Assembly: GCA_945834475.1 (NCBI GenBank)
Contig: CAMAHK010000001.1
Span: 82,175-119,857, forward strand
Length of the DNA stretch: 37,683 nucleotides
Direction: 5' to 3'
Source: an uncultured Verrucomicrobiota bacterium
Lineage (GTDB): Bacteria > Verrucomicrobiota > Kiritimatiellia > RFP12 > UBA1067
The notes beneath the pieces are model-generated. The model was not told the DNA's origin, made no database searches, and saw nothing but the letters and a program-made list of their open reading frames with translations. Shown one piece after another: positions 9,258 to 16,534 of the stretch. Position 1 is the stretch's first letter. Every line of letters begins with the position of its first letter. The translations under genes and the position numbers were made by a program.

Positions 9258-9689
9258 ATGGCATATTCCAAACGATGCATTGTGACCGGCGCCGCCGGCT
9301 TTATCGGTTCCGCTCTCGCGAGGCTCCTCCTCAAGGAGACCGAGGCGACGGTCCTCGTCGTCGACAAGCTAACATACGCGGGTGTCCCGGAGTCGCTGAA
9401 AGAGGTCGGGCTCGATTCCGAGACGCTCGCCTCGTCCAATTCGCGGCTCTCTTTCATGAAGGCCGACATCTGCGACCAGGAGGCGATGGATTGCGCGTTC
9501 GCGGAGTTCCGCCCCGATACGATCTTCCACCTCGCTGCGAAGCTCATGAACGAGCTCGGTTGGCGTCCGCGCGAGAACTTCGAGACGGGCATCCGCAGGA
9601 CTGTCCAGTGGTATCTAGACAATGAATGGTGGTGGAAGCCCATCCACGAGAAGAAGTATTCGGGTCAGCGTCTCGGTACGGGGAAATGA
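9258..9689 (+). pseudogene. rfbB: dTDP-glucose 4,6-dehydratase, large in-frame internal deletion
   Basis: Only 143 codons against about 330-350 in the family. Residues 1-95 are a good RfbB N-terminus (VTGAAGFIGSALARLL, DKLTYAG, FHLAA). From residue about 97 the protein jumps straight to the family's C-terminus (LGWRPRENFETGI, then TVQWYLDNEWWW). The middle, with the catalytic YxxxK and DHVRGP-type substrate region, is absent, so no dehydratase activity is expected. The frame is kept across the junction near 9534-9550. A strong SD (AAAGGAGA) precedes the ATG, and the stop overlaps the next gene (ATGA), so the remnant is probably still translated. Confidence 0.88.
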
Positions 9690-10540
9690 GCGACGGCCCG
9701 ATGATCGACGTCCTGCTCGCAACATATCGCCCGCAGGCAGCGATGCTGAAGGCGCAAGTCGATTCCATACGTGCGCAGCGCGGCGTCGATGTAAACCTGA
9801 TATGCCGCGAGGATTCAGAGGGCCTTGGTGCTTGCGGCAACTTCAGCGCACTGCTGGCTGAGTCCAGTGCGGAATACGCGGCGTTCTCCGATCAGGATGA
9901 CGTTTGGGACAATGACAAGTTGGGAAAGTCCCTCGCCAAGATGCACGAACTGGAGGCGATTTACGGCAAAGACGTCCCCTTGCTTGTGTTTTGCGACGGC
10001 TATGTGACGGATGCCGAGCTGAATCGGAAGCCTGGAACTGTATTGTCGAGGCAGCGTGTCAATATTGCAAAAGGGCTTTGCTTCAATAGATTGTTGATGC
10101 AGAATTTTGTTGCGGGGAATGCAATGTTGTTCAATGCCGCGCTCCGCAAGAAGGCGGGCGTGGTCCCTGTGCGAGCGTTAATGCATGACGCATGGCTTGT
10201 TCTTGTTGCTGCAGCGTTTGGGCATGTCGGGTTTGTGAATAAGCCGCTCTATCTTTACCGGCAGCATGGAGAAAATGTGTTTGGGGCAACAGATTGCGGT
10301 CCAAGGCATTTTCTTATGAGGGCATTGGCCGGTGTATCAGCTTTTCGTTCAAGATTGATGGCAAATGCCGCGGAGGCCGCCGCCTTTGTGGAGAGGTTTG
10401 GCGGCGAGTCTCCTAAGTCGGCAATGGTATTCGCGGCACTGCCGACATGCGGATGGTTGGAACGGCGCATCCACATCGTCCGGCATCGGCTATTCAAGCA
10501 TGGATTCTTACGGAATCTTTCATTGCTTCTGTTTGCATGA
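9686..10540 (+). CDS. Glycosyltransferase family 2, rhamnosyltransferase-like
   Basis: A 284-residue GT-A fold transferase. MIDVLLATYRPQ opens the nucleotide-binding domain, LGACGNFSALL and FSDQDDVWDNDKL give the DxD-type metal/nucleotide site, and MHDAWLVLVAAAFG and LYLYRQHGENVFG are typical of the RfbN/WbbL-like subgroup. The segment between CRED and SEGLGACGNF is shorter than in many relatives, so a small deletion there is possible but unproven. The ATG at 9686 overlaps the rfbB remnant stop (ATGA); an upstream in-frame start at 9626 would lie inside rfbB and is rejected. Its likely donor, dTDP-rhamnose, cannot be made from this locus as it stands. Confidence 0.85.
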   Translation: MSDGPMIDVLLATYRPQAAMLKAQVDSIRAQRGVDVNLICREDSEGLGACGNFSALLAESSAEYAAFSDQDDVWDNDKLGKSLAKMHELEAIYGKDVPLLVFCDGYVTDAELNRKPGTVLSRQRVNIAKGLCFNRLLMQNFVAGNAMLFNAALRKKAGVVPVRALMHDAWLVLVAAAFGHVGFVNKPLYLYRQHGENVFGATDCGPRHFLMRALAGVSAFRSRLMANAAEAAAFVERFGGESPKSAMVFAALPTCGWLERRIHIVRHRLFKHGFLRNLSLLLFA

Positions 10541-11442
10541 AAACGGCATACCTCATTGATCGCGACTCTGTTGGCGGCGGGATGGAGTATGTTCGCCGAC
10601 AGATGGCGGCGCATCCGAATGATGAAACGCGGGTGTTCTTCTCGGATCGCGGCGATTGCACGGCGGCGAAGATGAATGCCTGGGGGGCGGATGTGATTCA
10701 CGTGAACCACCTGAAGGCTCTTCTGCAACTCTTTCGTAACCCATTTGTGAAACCGCATGGCCGAGTTATTTTCACCGTTCATGGTATTCACTTGCGGAAG
10801 TATGATTTTCTCCCGAAATCGTTCCTTAACCGCACGAAGCGGTTTGTCCGGTTGTCACTCGAAAGATGGCTCTATCGAAAGTGCGACCAACTAATAGCGC
10901 TGACGGAAACTGACGCGAAGGATATAAAAAGGCTTTACGGAGAGAATTTGCCCGTTGCAGTCGAGGCGAATTCTATTGATGTGTCAAGCTTGAAGAACCC
11001 CGTCGGCCTTAAATATTGTGAAAATGAGTTCGCGTTTGTTTGTATCGCGAGATTCGATTTCCAGAAGGGGCAGGATATTCTTGTCAAGGCGATCGATCTT
11101 GCGCAAAAGGAATTGCGTGCGTTAGGGAAAAGAACGCTTCTGATCGGTGGCGGAGCGACGCTTGAGGAAACGAAAAGATTTGTCGATGAAAAAGGAATAT
11201 CCGATTTGGTTGAATTCGCCGGTGAAATTCCCGATGCCGGAGTCTATATGACATGCGCAAGAGTGCTGGTAGCGCCGAGCCGTTGGGAAGGAATGCCGTA
11301 TTTACTCCTTGAGGCCGTTGCGCGCGGCCGGCGTGTAATTGCTTCCGACTGTCCTGGAAATCGCGATATCTTGAAGAATTATGCTCATGCTACATTATTC
11401 TCCGTTGAGGATTATATTGCGCTTGCGGGATTATTAAGTTAA
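10537..11442 (+). CDS. Glycosyltransferase family 4
   Basis: A 301-residue GT-B transferase. The start at the ATGA overlap with the preceding GT2 stop gives MKTAYLIDRDSVGGGMEY, a sensible N-terminus with the glycine-rich acceptor loop. TVHGIHLRKYD is in the first domain; IARFDFQKGQDILVKA and PSRWEGMPYLLLEAVA with the GT4 E-x7-E region are in the second. It ends soon after SDCPGNRDILKN, perhaps 20-40 residues earlier than many relatives, so the C-terminal helix may be short. It is the last gene of the glycan cluster, about 60 bp before the tRNA promoter. Confidence 0.87.
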   Translation: MKTAYLIDRDSVGGGMEYVRRQMAAHPNDETRVFFSDRGDCTAAKMNAWGADVIHVNHLKALLQLFRNPFVKPHGRVIFTVHGIHLRKYDFLPKSFLNRTKRFVRLSLERWLYRKCDQLIALTETDAKDIKRLYGENLPVAVEANSIDVSSLKNPVGLKYCENEFAFVCIARFDFQKGQDILVKAIDLAQKELRALGKRTLLIGGGATLEETKRFVDEKGISDLVEFAGEIPDAGVYMTCARVLVAPSRWEGMPYLLLEAVARGRRVIASDCPGNRDILKNYAHATLFSVEDYIALAGLLS

Positions 11443-11503
11443 AGGCCGTTGTTGCGTATTTTGCGTTCGTCTAGAGGCCGTGTTTGTTTTTGTCGATACC
11501 CCA

Positions 11504-11532
11504 TTGACAGGCGAAAATGAAAAGCGTATAAT
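11504..11532 (+). promoter_or_regulatory. Sigma-70 promoter of tRNA-Pro
   Basis: TTGACA at 11504-11509 and TATAAT at 11527-11532 are separated by exactly 17 nt, a consensus match in both boxes. Transcription would begin near 11539, about 30 nt before the tRNA. It is one of only two promoters in the window with a clear -35 box. Confidence 0.9.
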
Positions 11533-11570
11533 ATCGCACGTTTTCGCCCATAAGGGTAATCTCCCTTTGT

Positions 11571-11647
11571 CGGAGCGTAGCGCAGCCTGGTAGCGCGTTT
11601 GCTTCGGGAGCAAAAGGCCGAGGGTTCAAATCCCTCCGCTCCGACCA
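11571..11647 (+). tRNA. tRNA-Pro (anticodon CGG)
   Basis: A 77-nt cloverleaf. Acceptor CGGAGCG (11571-11577) pairs with CGCTCCG (11637-11643), discriminator A is 11644 and the CCA end (11645-11647) is encoded. The D-arm region reads GCGCAGCCTGGTAGCGC, the anticodon loop is TTCGGGA with CGG at its centre, and the T-arm is GAGGG-TTCAAAT-CCCTC. It decodes CCG proline codons. It stands between the lower-GC glycan cluster and the higher-GC housekeeping block. Confidence 0.97.
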
Positions 11648-11655
11648 ATTTCAAG

Positions 11656-11689
11656 AACTCGTTTCGCCAAGTGGCGGGATGAGTTTTTT
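11656..11689 (+). terminator. Rho-independent terminator after tRNA-Pro
   Basis: Arms 11656-11668 and 11673-11685 pair over 13 positions (including G-T wobbles) around the loop AAGT, followed by a run of six T at 11684-11689. It ends tRNA transcription just before the convergent 3' end of rex. Confidence 0.88.
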
Positions 11690-11696
11690 GCTTTGA

Positions 11697-12335
11697 TCAC
11701 CCTCGCGCGATCGTGTGCGAGAGGACGGCGAGGGACTGCGCGATGTCAACGTTCTGAACCGTTACGCCCTCGGGTACGGTGAGTTGGATCGGCGCGAAGT
11801 TGAGAATGCCCTTGATGCCGGCGGCGACAAGTTCGTCGGCGCACTTCTGGGCACCGGTGGCCGGCACGGTCAGGATCGCGAGGGAAAGCTTCAGCCGCTT
11901 GGTGAGGCCGGTGAGCTCGTCCATCGGACGAACCTTGACGCCGTGAAAGGTGCGTCCGTACGTCTCGGGATTCGCATCAAAGGCCGCCGCGATGTTGAGA
12001 TTCTGCTCTTCGAAGCCCGAATAGCCCAGGAGGGCGCGTCCCAGCATGCCGACGCCGACGAGCGCGGCATCGGTGGCGCTGTCCCAGCCCAGGGCGCGGT
12101 TCATCGCTTCGCAGAGCTCGCGGGCCGGATAGCCGCAGCGCGGCTTGCCGGGAATCCCCGCCATGGCGAGATCCTTGCGGGTGAGGACGGGATCGAGCCC
12201 GAGTTCTTCCGCCAAGACCGCGCTCGAGACCGTCAGTTCGCCGCCGGCGATCTTGGTCTTGATCGCCCGCAGGTAGATGGGATAGCGACGGATGGTCGGC
12301 AGTGGCAGCGTGTAGGGTCTCGTTTCCTCTTTCAT
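11697..12335 (-). CDS. rex: Redox-sensing transcriptional repressor Rex
   Basis: A 212-residue homodimeric repressor that senses the NADH/NAD+ ratio and controls fermentation and respiration genes. Residues about 1-75 form the winged-helix DNA-binding domain (TIRRYPIYLRAI, LTRKDLAMAG, KPRCGYP). The Rossmann domain starts at about residue 90 with GVGMLGRALL, continues with IAAAFD and ends with GIKGILNFAP, all hallmarks of Rex. The ATG at 12335 is the only sensible start and has no Shine-Dalgarno. A TATAAT box ends 8 nt upstream, so the mRNA is probably leaderless. It is divergent from gatB, with about 80 bp between the start codons. Confidence 0.95.
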   Translation of the reverse strand: MKEETRPYTLPLPTIRRYPIYLRAIKTKIAGGELTVSSAVLAEELGLDPVLTRKDLAMAGIPGKPRCGYPARELCEAMNRALGWDSATDAALVGVGMLGRALLGYSGFEEQNLNIAAAFDANPETYGRTFHGVKVRPMDELTGLTKRLKLSLAILTVPATGAQKCADELVAAGIKGILNFAPIQLTVPEGVTVQNVDIAQSLAVLSHTIARG

Positions 12336-12343
12336 GGGTAGAG

Positions 12344-12352
12344 ATTATACCA
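12344..12352 (-). promoter_or_regulatory. Extended -10 promoter of rex, leaderless spacing
   Basis: On the minus strand the sequence reads TGGTATAAT, with the -10 hexamer at 12349-12344 and 8 nt before the rex ATG. No convincing -35 is seen at normal distance (TTGATG at 12375-12370 is 20 nt away). Initiation 6-8 nt past the -10 would fall on or next to the start codon. Confidence 0.7.
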
Positions 12353-12400
12353 TACTTCCGCGTGAGCCGCATCAAGCTCAATCCAAATCGTCAAAATTTT

Positions 12401-12409
12401 TGTTATAAT
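12401..12409 (+). promoter_or_regulatory. Extended -10 promoter of gatB, leaderless spacing
   Basis: TGTTATAAT, with the hexamer at 12404-12409 and the gatB ATG at 12418, leaving 8 nt and no SD. No -35 match at 17 nt. An A/T-rich stretch (CAAAATTTTTG, about 12392-12402) lies just upstream. Confidence 0.7.
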
Positions 12410-12417
12410 ATCCACTT

Positions 12418-13971
12418 ATGGAATTCGAAAACACCATCGGGCTGGAGACGCATGTCCAGCTGAAGACAAAGACAAAGATGTTCTGCAGCTGCCTGTTGAA
12501 GACGGGCTGCGAACCGAATACGAATGTCTGCCCCGTGTGCCTCGGCTATCCGGGTGCGCTTCCGGTCATGAACAAGGAGGCGGTGAAGTTCACCGTCATC
12601 TCGGGCATGATGCTCGGCTGCGAGATCAATAAGCACGCCGTCTTCGACCGGAAGAACTACTTTTATCCCGACATGGCGAAGGACTACCAGATCTCCGAGA
12701 ATGGCCAGCCCCTCTGCCTCGGCGGCGGCGTCGAGATCACGCGGGCTGACGGCACGAAGAAGTTCATCCGCATCAACCACATCCATCTCGAGGAGGATGC
12801 GGCGAAGATCAACCACTACGCGACGACCTCGGGCGTGGACTTCAACCGCGGCGGCACGCCGCTGATGGAAATCGTCTCCGAACCCGACATGGAGTCGGCC
12901 GACGACGCGATTGCGTACCTGACGGCGCTGAAGGAAATGCTCGTCTACGCGGGGGTCTCCGACTGCAACCTCGAAGAGGGCAACATGCGCAGCGACGTCA
13001 ACATCTCGATCCGTCCCAAGACGGGCGAGAGACTGCCGACGAAGCCCGACGGCTCGATCGACTTCTCGAAGCTCGGCACGAAGGTCGAGATCAAGAACAT
13101 GAACTCCTTCTCCGGCATCCACGCCGCGCTCGTCTACGAGGCGAAGCGTCAGCGCGAATGCATGGCGCACTCGATTCCGCTCGTGCAGGAAACGCGCCGC
13201 TGGGATCCGGACGCGATGGAGACCGCGCCGATGCGCTCGAAGGAGAACGCGCACGACTACCGCTATTTCCCGGAGCCGGACCTCGTGCCGGTCGAACTCA
13301 GCGAAGAGCAGATCGCCGAATGGCGCAAGCTCCTCCCCGAGAAGCCGGAGCTCCGCCGCGCCCGCATGATCGAAGACTACGGCATCGCCGAGTATGACGC
13401 GGAAGTCCTCTCGCAACACAAGGCCAACGCCGACTACTTTGAAGCGGCGGCGAAGGTTTTTGAACGACGCGACAGGAGTGTCGCGTCCCCGACTGCTGAC
13501 GCCCCCAATGGGGACGCGACACTCCTGTCGCGTCAGTTTGACAAGAAGCTCTGCAAGCAGCTTTGCAATCTCTTCATGTCGGACGTGATGGCGCTGATGA
13601 ACGCGTCAGGCAAGGCGATCGGCGACTGCGCGATGACCCCAGCGGCGCTCGCCTCGCTCGTCTCGCTCGCGGCGAAGGGCACGATCAACGGGCCGACGCT
13701 GAAGGAACTCCTGCCCGAAATCTTCGAAAAGGGTGGCGATCCGGAGGCGATCGTGAAGGAACGCGGCCTTGGCGCCGTTTCCGACACGGGGGCGCTGGAG
13801 GCGTTCGTCGATCAGGCGATCGCGGCGAATCCGGGTCCGGTCGCGGACTTCAAGGCCGGCAAGAAGGCGGCCGCCGGGTTCTTCGTCGGTCAGGTCATGA
13901 AGCTCTCGAAGGGCAAGGCCGATCCGAAGATCGTCGGCGGGCTCGTCGCGAAGAAGCTTGCGGCGCTCTGA
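12418..13971 (+). CDS. gatB: Aspartyl/glutamyl-tRNA(Asn/Gln) amidotransferase subunit B
   Basis: Subunit B of GatCAB, which binds misacylated Glu-tRNA(Gln) or Asp-tRNA(Asn) and amidates it with ammonia from GatA. Residues 1-300 hold the cradle domain: IGLETHVQLKTKTKMFCSC, the zinc-type cysteines ending in NVCPVCLGYPG, YFYPDMAKDYQIS, and RGGTPLMEIVSEPD. The C-terminal YqeY-like tail follows (KGTINGPTLKELLPEI, VGQVMKLSKGKADP). At 517 aa it is slightly long because an in-frame palindromic element (13466-13534) adds about 23 residues at the hinge before the tail. gatA and gatC are not in the window. There is no SD, and a -10 box lies 8 nt before the ATG. Confidence 0.97.
   Translation: MEFENTIGLETHVQLKTKTKMFCSCLLKTGCEPNTNVCPVCLGYPGALPVMNKEAVKFTVISGMMLGCEINKHAVFDRKNYFYPDMAKDYQISENGQPLCLGGGVEITRADGTKKFIRINHIHLEEDAAKINHYATTSGVDFNRGGTPLMEIVSEPDMESADDAIAYLTALKEMLVYAGVSDCNLEEGNMRSDVNISIRPKTGERLPTKPDGSIDFSKLGTKVEIKNMNSFSGIHAALVYEAKRQRECMAHSIPLVQETRRWDPDAMETAPMRSKENAHDYRYFPEPDLVPVELSEEQIAEWRKLLPEKPELRRARMIEDYGIAEYDAEVLSQHKANADYFEAAAKVFERRDRSVASPTADAPNGDATLLSRQFDKKLCKQLCNLFMSDVMALMNASGKAIGDCAMTPAALASLVSLAAKGTINGPTLKELLPEIFEKGGDPEAIVKERGLGAVSDTGALEAFVDQAIAANPGPVADFKAGKKAAAGFFVGQVMKLSKGKADPKIVGGLVAKKLAAL
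13466..13534. repeat. 25-bp perfect inverted repeat inside gatB
   Basis: Arm 13466-13490 is the exact reverse complement of 13510-13534, with a 19-nt loop. Each arm contains its own palindrome (GACGCGACA-GGAG-TGTCGCGTC and its mirror), so the DNA or RNA could fold as one long hairpin or two small ones. It is read in frame within gatB as a polar linker (RRDRSVASPTADAP onward). It resembles a REP/MITE-like insertion rather than gene sequence. Confidence 0.92.
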
Positions 13972-13986
13972 CCGAGTCCGGACAGA

Positions 13987-14016
13987 TTGACAGTAAACGG
14001 CATTTTTTGATAGACT
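13987..14016 (+). promoter_or_regulatory. Sigma-70 promoter of ribH
   Basis: TTGACA at 13987-13992 and TAGACT at 14011-14016, spacer 18 nt. Transcription would start near 14023 and leave a leader of about 28 nt before the ribH ATG, too short for an FMN riboswitch. Confidence 0.7.
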
Positions 14017-14050
14017 TTCACCCGTTTGTCTGAAAAACGAAAGATTGAAC

Positions 14051-14509
14051 ATGAAAGAGATCGTTGGCGAGTTGAGTGCAAAGGGCATGAAGATGGCTCT
14101 CATCGTGAGCCGCTTCAACAGCTTTTTGACCGAGCAGCTGGTGAAGGGTGCGGAGGACGCGTTCGTCCGCATGGGCGGCAAGACCGAGAACCTGACGCTG
14201 GTGCGTGTTCCCGGGGCGTACGAGATTCCTGTTGTGGCGAAAAAGCTCGCGGCGACGAAGATCGATGCGATTATCGCGCTGGGTGCGGTCGTGCAGGGTG
14301 CGACGGTTCACGCCGATCTCATCAATCAGGCGACCGCGAAGGCGTTCAGCGAGATCTCCGTCGAGACGGGCGTGCCCGTCCTCAACGGCGTCGTCTCGGC
14401 CGAGAACCTCGAGCAGGCCGTCGAGCGCTGCGGCACCAAGCAGGGCAACAAGGGCTTTGCGGTGATGCAGTCGGCGATCGAGATGGCGAATGTGCTCAAA
14501 CAGGTTTGA
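14051..14509 (+). CDS. ribH: 6,7-dimethyl-8-ribityllumazine synthase
   Basis: Condenses 5-amino-6-ribitylaminouracil with 3,4-dihydroxybutanone 4-phosphate, the penultimate step of riboflavin synthesis. The 152 residues fit the family. Motifs are IVSRFNSFLT, VRVPGAYEIPVVAKKL, GAVVQGATVHADLI (with the catalytic His region), GVPVLNGVVSAENLEQAVER and GNKGFAVMQSAIEM. No other rib genes are nearby. The ATG at 14051 is preferred over an in-frame TTG at 14045. The SD is weak. It is followed after 26 nt by the phosphofructokinase gene, likely in the same transcript up to the terminator at 15799. Confidence 0.95.
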   Translation: MKEIVGELSAKGMKMALIVSRFNSFLTEQLVKGAEDAFVRMGGKTENLTLVRVPGAYEIPVVAKKLAATKIDAIIALGAVVQGATVHADLINQATAKAFSEISVETGVPVLNGVVSAENLEQAVERCGTKQGNKGFAVMQSAIEMANVLKQV

Positions 14510-14535
14510 ATTTCACATCAAGAAAGACACTAAAA

Positions 14536-15780
14536 ATGGCTAAGGAAGTTAAGAAGGTTGCATTTCTGACGGCGGGCGGTCTGGCTCCGTGCCTCTCCTC
14601 CTCGATCGGATTCCTCATCGACGAGTACAACAAGAAGGCTCCGCAGGTCGAGATGATCGGCTACGTGAACGGCTACATGGGCCTCCTCAAGGGCGACTCG
14701 ATCCCCGTGACGGCTGAGGTCCGCAAGAACGCGCTCGTCCTCACGAAGCACGGCGGCTCCCCGATCGGCAATAGCCGCGTGAAGCTCACGAATGTCAAGG
14801 ACTGTGTCAAGCGCGGTCTTGTCAAGGAAGGCGAGGATCCGCTCAAGGTTGCGGCCGATCAGCTCGTCAAGGACGGCGTGGACGTCCTCCACACGATCGG
14901 CGGCGACGACACGAACACGACGGCGGCCGACCTCGCGGCCTACCTCGCGACGAACAACTATCCGCTCATCGTCGTCGGCCTTCCGAAGACGATCGACAAC
15001 GACGTCTATCCGATCAAGCAGTCGCTCGGCGCGTGGACCGCGGCCGAGGAGGGTGCGAAGTTCTTCCTGAACGTCGTCAAGGAGAACTCGGCGAATCCGC
15101 GTGCGCTCACGGTGCACGAAGTCATGGGCCGCAACTGCGGCTGGCTCACCTACAAGACGGCGCAGTACTACCGCAAGATGCTCGGCGCGATGGCGACGCG
15201 CGGCCTCTTCCTCGACGACTTCCTGCAGACGCAGGGCCGTCAGGACGTCCACGCCGTCTACGTGCCAGAGTCGAAGATCGACTTCAAGGCCGAGGCGGAG
15301 CGTCTCAACAAGATCATGGACAAGTGGGACAGCGTCAACATCTTCGTCTCCGAGGGTGCGGGCGTGAAGGACATCATCGCCGAGATGCGCAAGCGCGGCG
15401 AGGAAGTCCCGGTCGACGCATTCGGCCATCCGCGGCTTGACAAGGTCAACGTCGGCCAGTACGTCGGCAAGCGCTTCGGCGAGCTCCTCAAGGCCGAGAA
15501 GGTCCAGGTCTTCAAGTCCGGCTACTTCGCCCGTGCGGCGGCGCCGAACAAGAAGGACCTCAAGCTCATTGAGAAGTGCGCCCGCAAGGCGGTCGAATGT
15601 GCGCTGAACGGCATCTCGGGCGTCGTCGGTCCGGACGAGAACGCGGCGGCCGAGATTCGCGCGTGCGAGTTCCCGCGCATCAAGGGCGGCAAGCCCTTCA
15701 ACGTGCGCAAGGGGTCCTTCCGCAAGATGCTCGCCGACATCGGTCAGCCGGCTCCGCGCAAGAAACGCACGGTGAAGTAA
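14536..15780 (+). CDS. Pyrophosphate-type 6-phosphofructokinase
   Basis: Phosphorylates fructose-6-phosphate at C1 in glycolysis. The 414-residue protein has the phosphofructokinase core: TAGGLAPCLSS near the start, IGGDDTNTTAADL (residues about 121-133), GLPKTIDNDVYP (about 149-160) and HEVMGRNCGWLT (about 194-205). GGDD in place of GGDG, and PKTIDND with Lys in place of PGTIDND, are the substitutions known to mark PPi-dependent rather than ATP-dependent enzymes, so PPi is the probable phosphoryl donor and the reaction probably reversible. The open frame runs upstream into ribH, but the ATG at 14536 is where homology begins. A strong terminator follows. Confidence 0.93.
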   Translation: MAKEVKKVAFLTAGGLAPCLSSSIGFLIDEYNKKAPQVEMIGYVNGYMGLLKGDSIPVTAEVRKNALVLTKHGGSPIGNSRVKLTNVKDCVKRGLVKEGEDPLKVAADQLVKDGVDVLHTIGGDDTNTTAADLAAYLATNNYPLIVVGLPKTIDNDVYPIKQSLGAWTAAEEGAKFFLNVVKENSANPRALTVHEVMGRNCGWLTYKTAQYYRKMLGAMATRGLFLDDFLQTQGRQDVHAVYVPESKIDFKAEAERLNKIMDKWDSVNIFVSEGAGVKDIIAEMRKRGEEVPVDAFGHPRLDKVNVGQYVGKRFGELLKAEKVQVFKSGYFARAAAPNKKDLKLIEKCARKAVECALNGISGVVGPDENAAAEIRACEFPRIKGGKPFNVRKGSFRKMLADIGQPAPRKKRTVK

Positions 15781-15798
15781 GGTTGGGAAGCCGACACG

Positions 15799-15834
15799 AC
15801 GACCCGCGCCGTAAGGTGCGGGTCGTTTCGTTTT
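15799..15834 (+). terminator. Terminator after the phosphofructokinase gene
   Basis: A 12-bp stem (15799-15810 with 15815-15826, one G-T wobble) closes on a GTAA tetraloop and is followed by a T-rich stretch (TTCGTTTT). Its T tract runs straight into the extended -10 of mazG. Confidence 0.85.
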
Positions 15835-15842
15835 GATATAAT
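15834..15842 (+). promoter_or_regulatory. Extended -10 promoter of mazG, leaderless spacing
   Basis: TGATATAAT with the hexamer at 15837-15842, followed by 7 nt and the mazG ATG at 15850. The -35 position would fall inside the terminator hairpin and has no match. No SD is present. Confidence 0.72.
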
Positions 15843-15849
15843 ATGTCCC

Positions 15850-16494
15850 ATGAATGGCATTGATCGACTTCATGAAATCGTTCGTCGGCTGAGGGACCCG
15901 CAGACGGGCTGCCCGTGGGATCGCGTCCAGACGCTCGAGACGCTCAAGCCGTGCGTCTTGGAAGAGACGTACGAACTCCTCGCGGCGATGGACAAGCCCG
16001 AGGACTCGGCGAATCATATCGAGGAACTCGGCGACGTGCTTCTCCAGGTCATGTTCCAGAGCGTGATGGCCGAACAGGAAAACAAGTTCACATTCGAGGA
16101 CGTCACGAACGGTGTCGCCGATAAGCTTGTCCACCGTCATCCGCACGTGTTTGGGGACGTCGTCGCCAAGGACGAGGCGACGGTGATGAAGAACTGGGAG
16201 CGCATCAAGCAGATGGAACACCGCAAGGAGGCGCGCCACTCCGCGCTCGACGGCGTGCCCGCGACGCTGCCCGCGCTTCTCAAGGCGCGTCGCACGATGG
16301 AGAAGGCCAAGCGCGTCGGTTACGAGGAAGACCTCAAGCCCGTCGCGATCGAAGGCGATCCCGGCGAATTCCTCCTGCGCGTCGTAAAGTCCATCGCCGC
16401 CCAGGGCGTCGATTCCGAAGCCGCCCTCGAAAAGGCGACGGCCGCCTACGCCGCCCGCTTCCGCGCCTTCGAATCCGATCAGAAGAAAATCTGA
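15850..16494 (+). CDS. mazG: Nucleoside triphosphate pyrophosphohydrolase MazG
   Basis: Hydrolyses NTPs and dNTPs to monophosphate and PPi, a house-cleaning activity. The 214 residues include LRDPQTGCPWDRVQT (residues about 15-29), the metal-binding helix LEETYELLAAMD and EELGDVLLQVMFQ, then HPHVFGDVVAKD and NWERIKQME, all standard for MazG. It is somewhat shorter than the ~260-aa E. coli protein, mainly at the C-terminal repeat of the fold. The ATG at 15850 sits 7 nt after a TATAAT box with no SD. A C/T-rich repeat tract begins right after the stop. Confidence 0.93.
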   Translation: MNGIDRLHEIVRRLRDPQTGCPWDRVQTLETLKPCVLEETYELLAAMDKPEDSANHIEELGDVLLQVMFQSVMAEQENKFTFEDVTNGVADKLVHRHPHVFGDVVAKDEATVMKNWERIKQMEHRKEARHSALDGVPATLPALLKARRTMEKAKRVGYEEDLKPVAIEGDPGEFLLRVVKSIAAQGVDSEAALEKATAAYAARFRAFESDQKKI

Positions 16495-16532
16495 CCACCA
16501 CCGTCCACCTCCACCTTCAACCTCCACCTCGC
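16495..16532. repeat. C/T-rich CCACCTC/CAACCTC tract before ispH
   Basis: A tract of short CCACCTC- and CAACCTC-like units fills the whole gap between the mazG stop and the ispH start. Positions 16504-16532 (29 nt) recur exactly, in inverse orientation, at 17355-17383 inside ispH. It leaves no recognisable SD before the ispH ATG. Confidence 0.85.
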
Positions 16533-16534
16533 AG

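Noticed and set aside
12390-12410. A/T-rich near-palindrome between rex and gatB as a Rex operator
   Set aside because: It does not match the TTGTGnnnnnnnnCACAA-type Rex box, and the similarity is no better than expected from an A/T-rich promoter.
12403-13419. 338-codon open frame on the minus strand
   Set aside because: Antisense to gatB, whose frame shows complete family motifs.
14017-14050. FMN riboswitch before ribH
   Set aside because: The leader is only about 28 nt and lacks the conserved RFN element segments.
14026-14535. Upstream extension of the phosphofructokinase frame through ribH
   Set aside because: The extension is a shadow of ribH in another frame; homology and a sensible N-terminus begin at the ATG at 14536.
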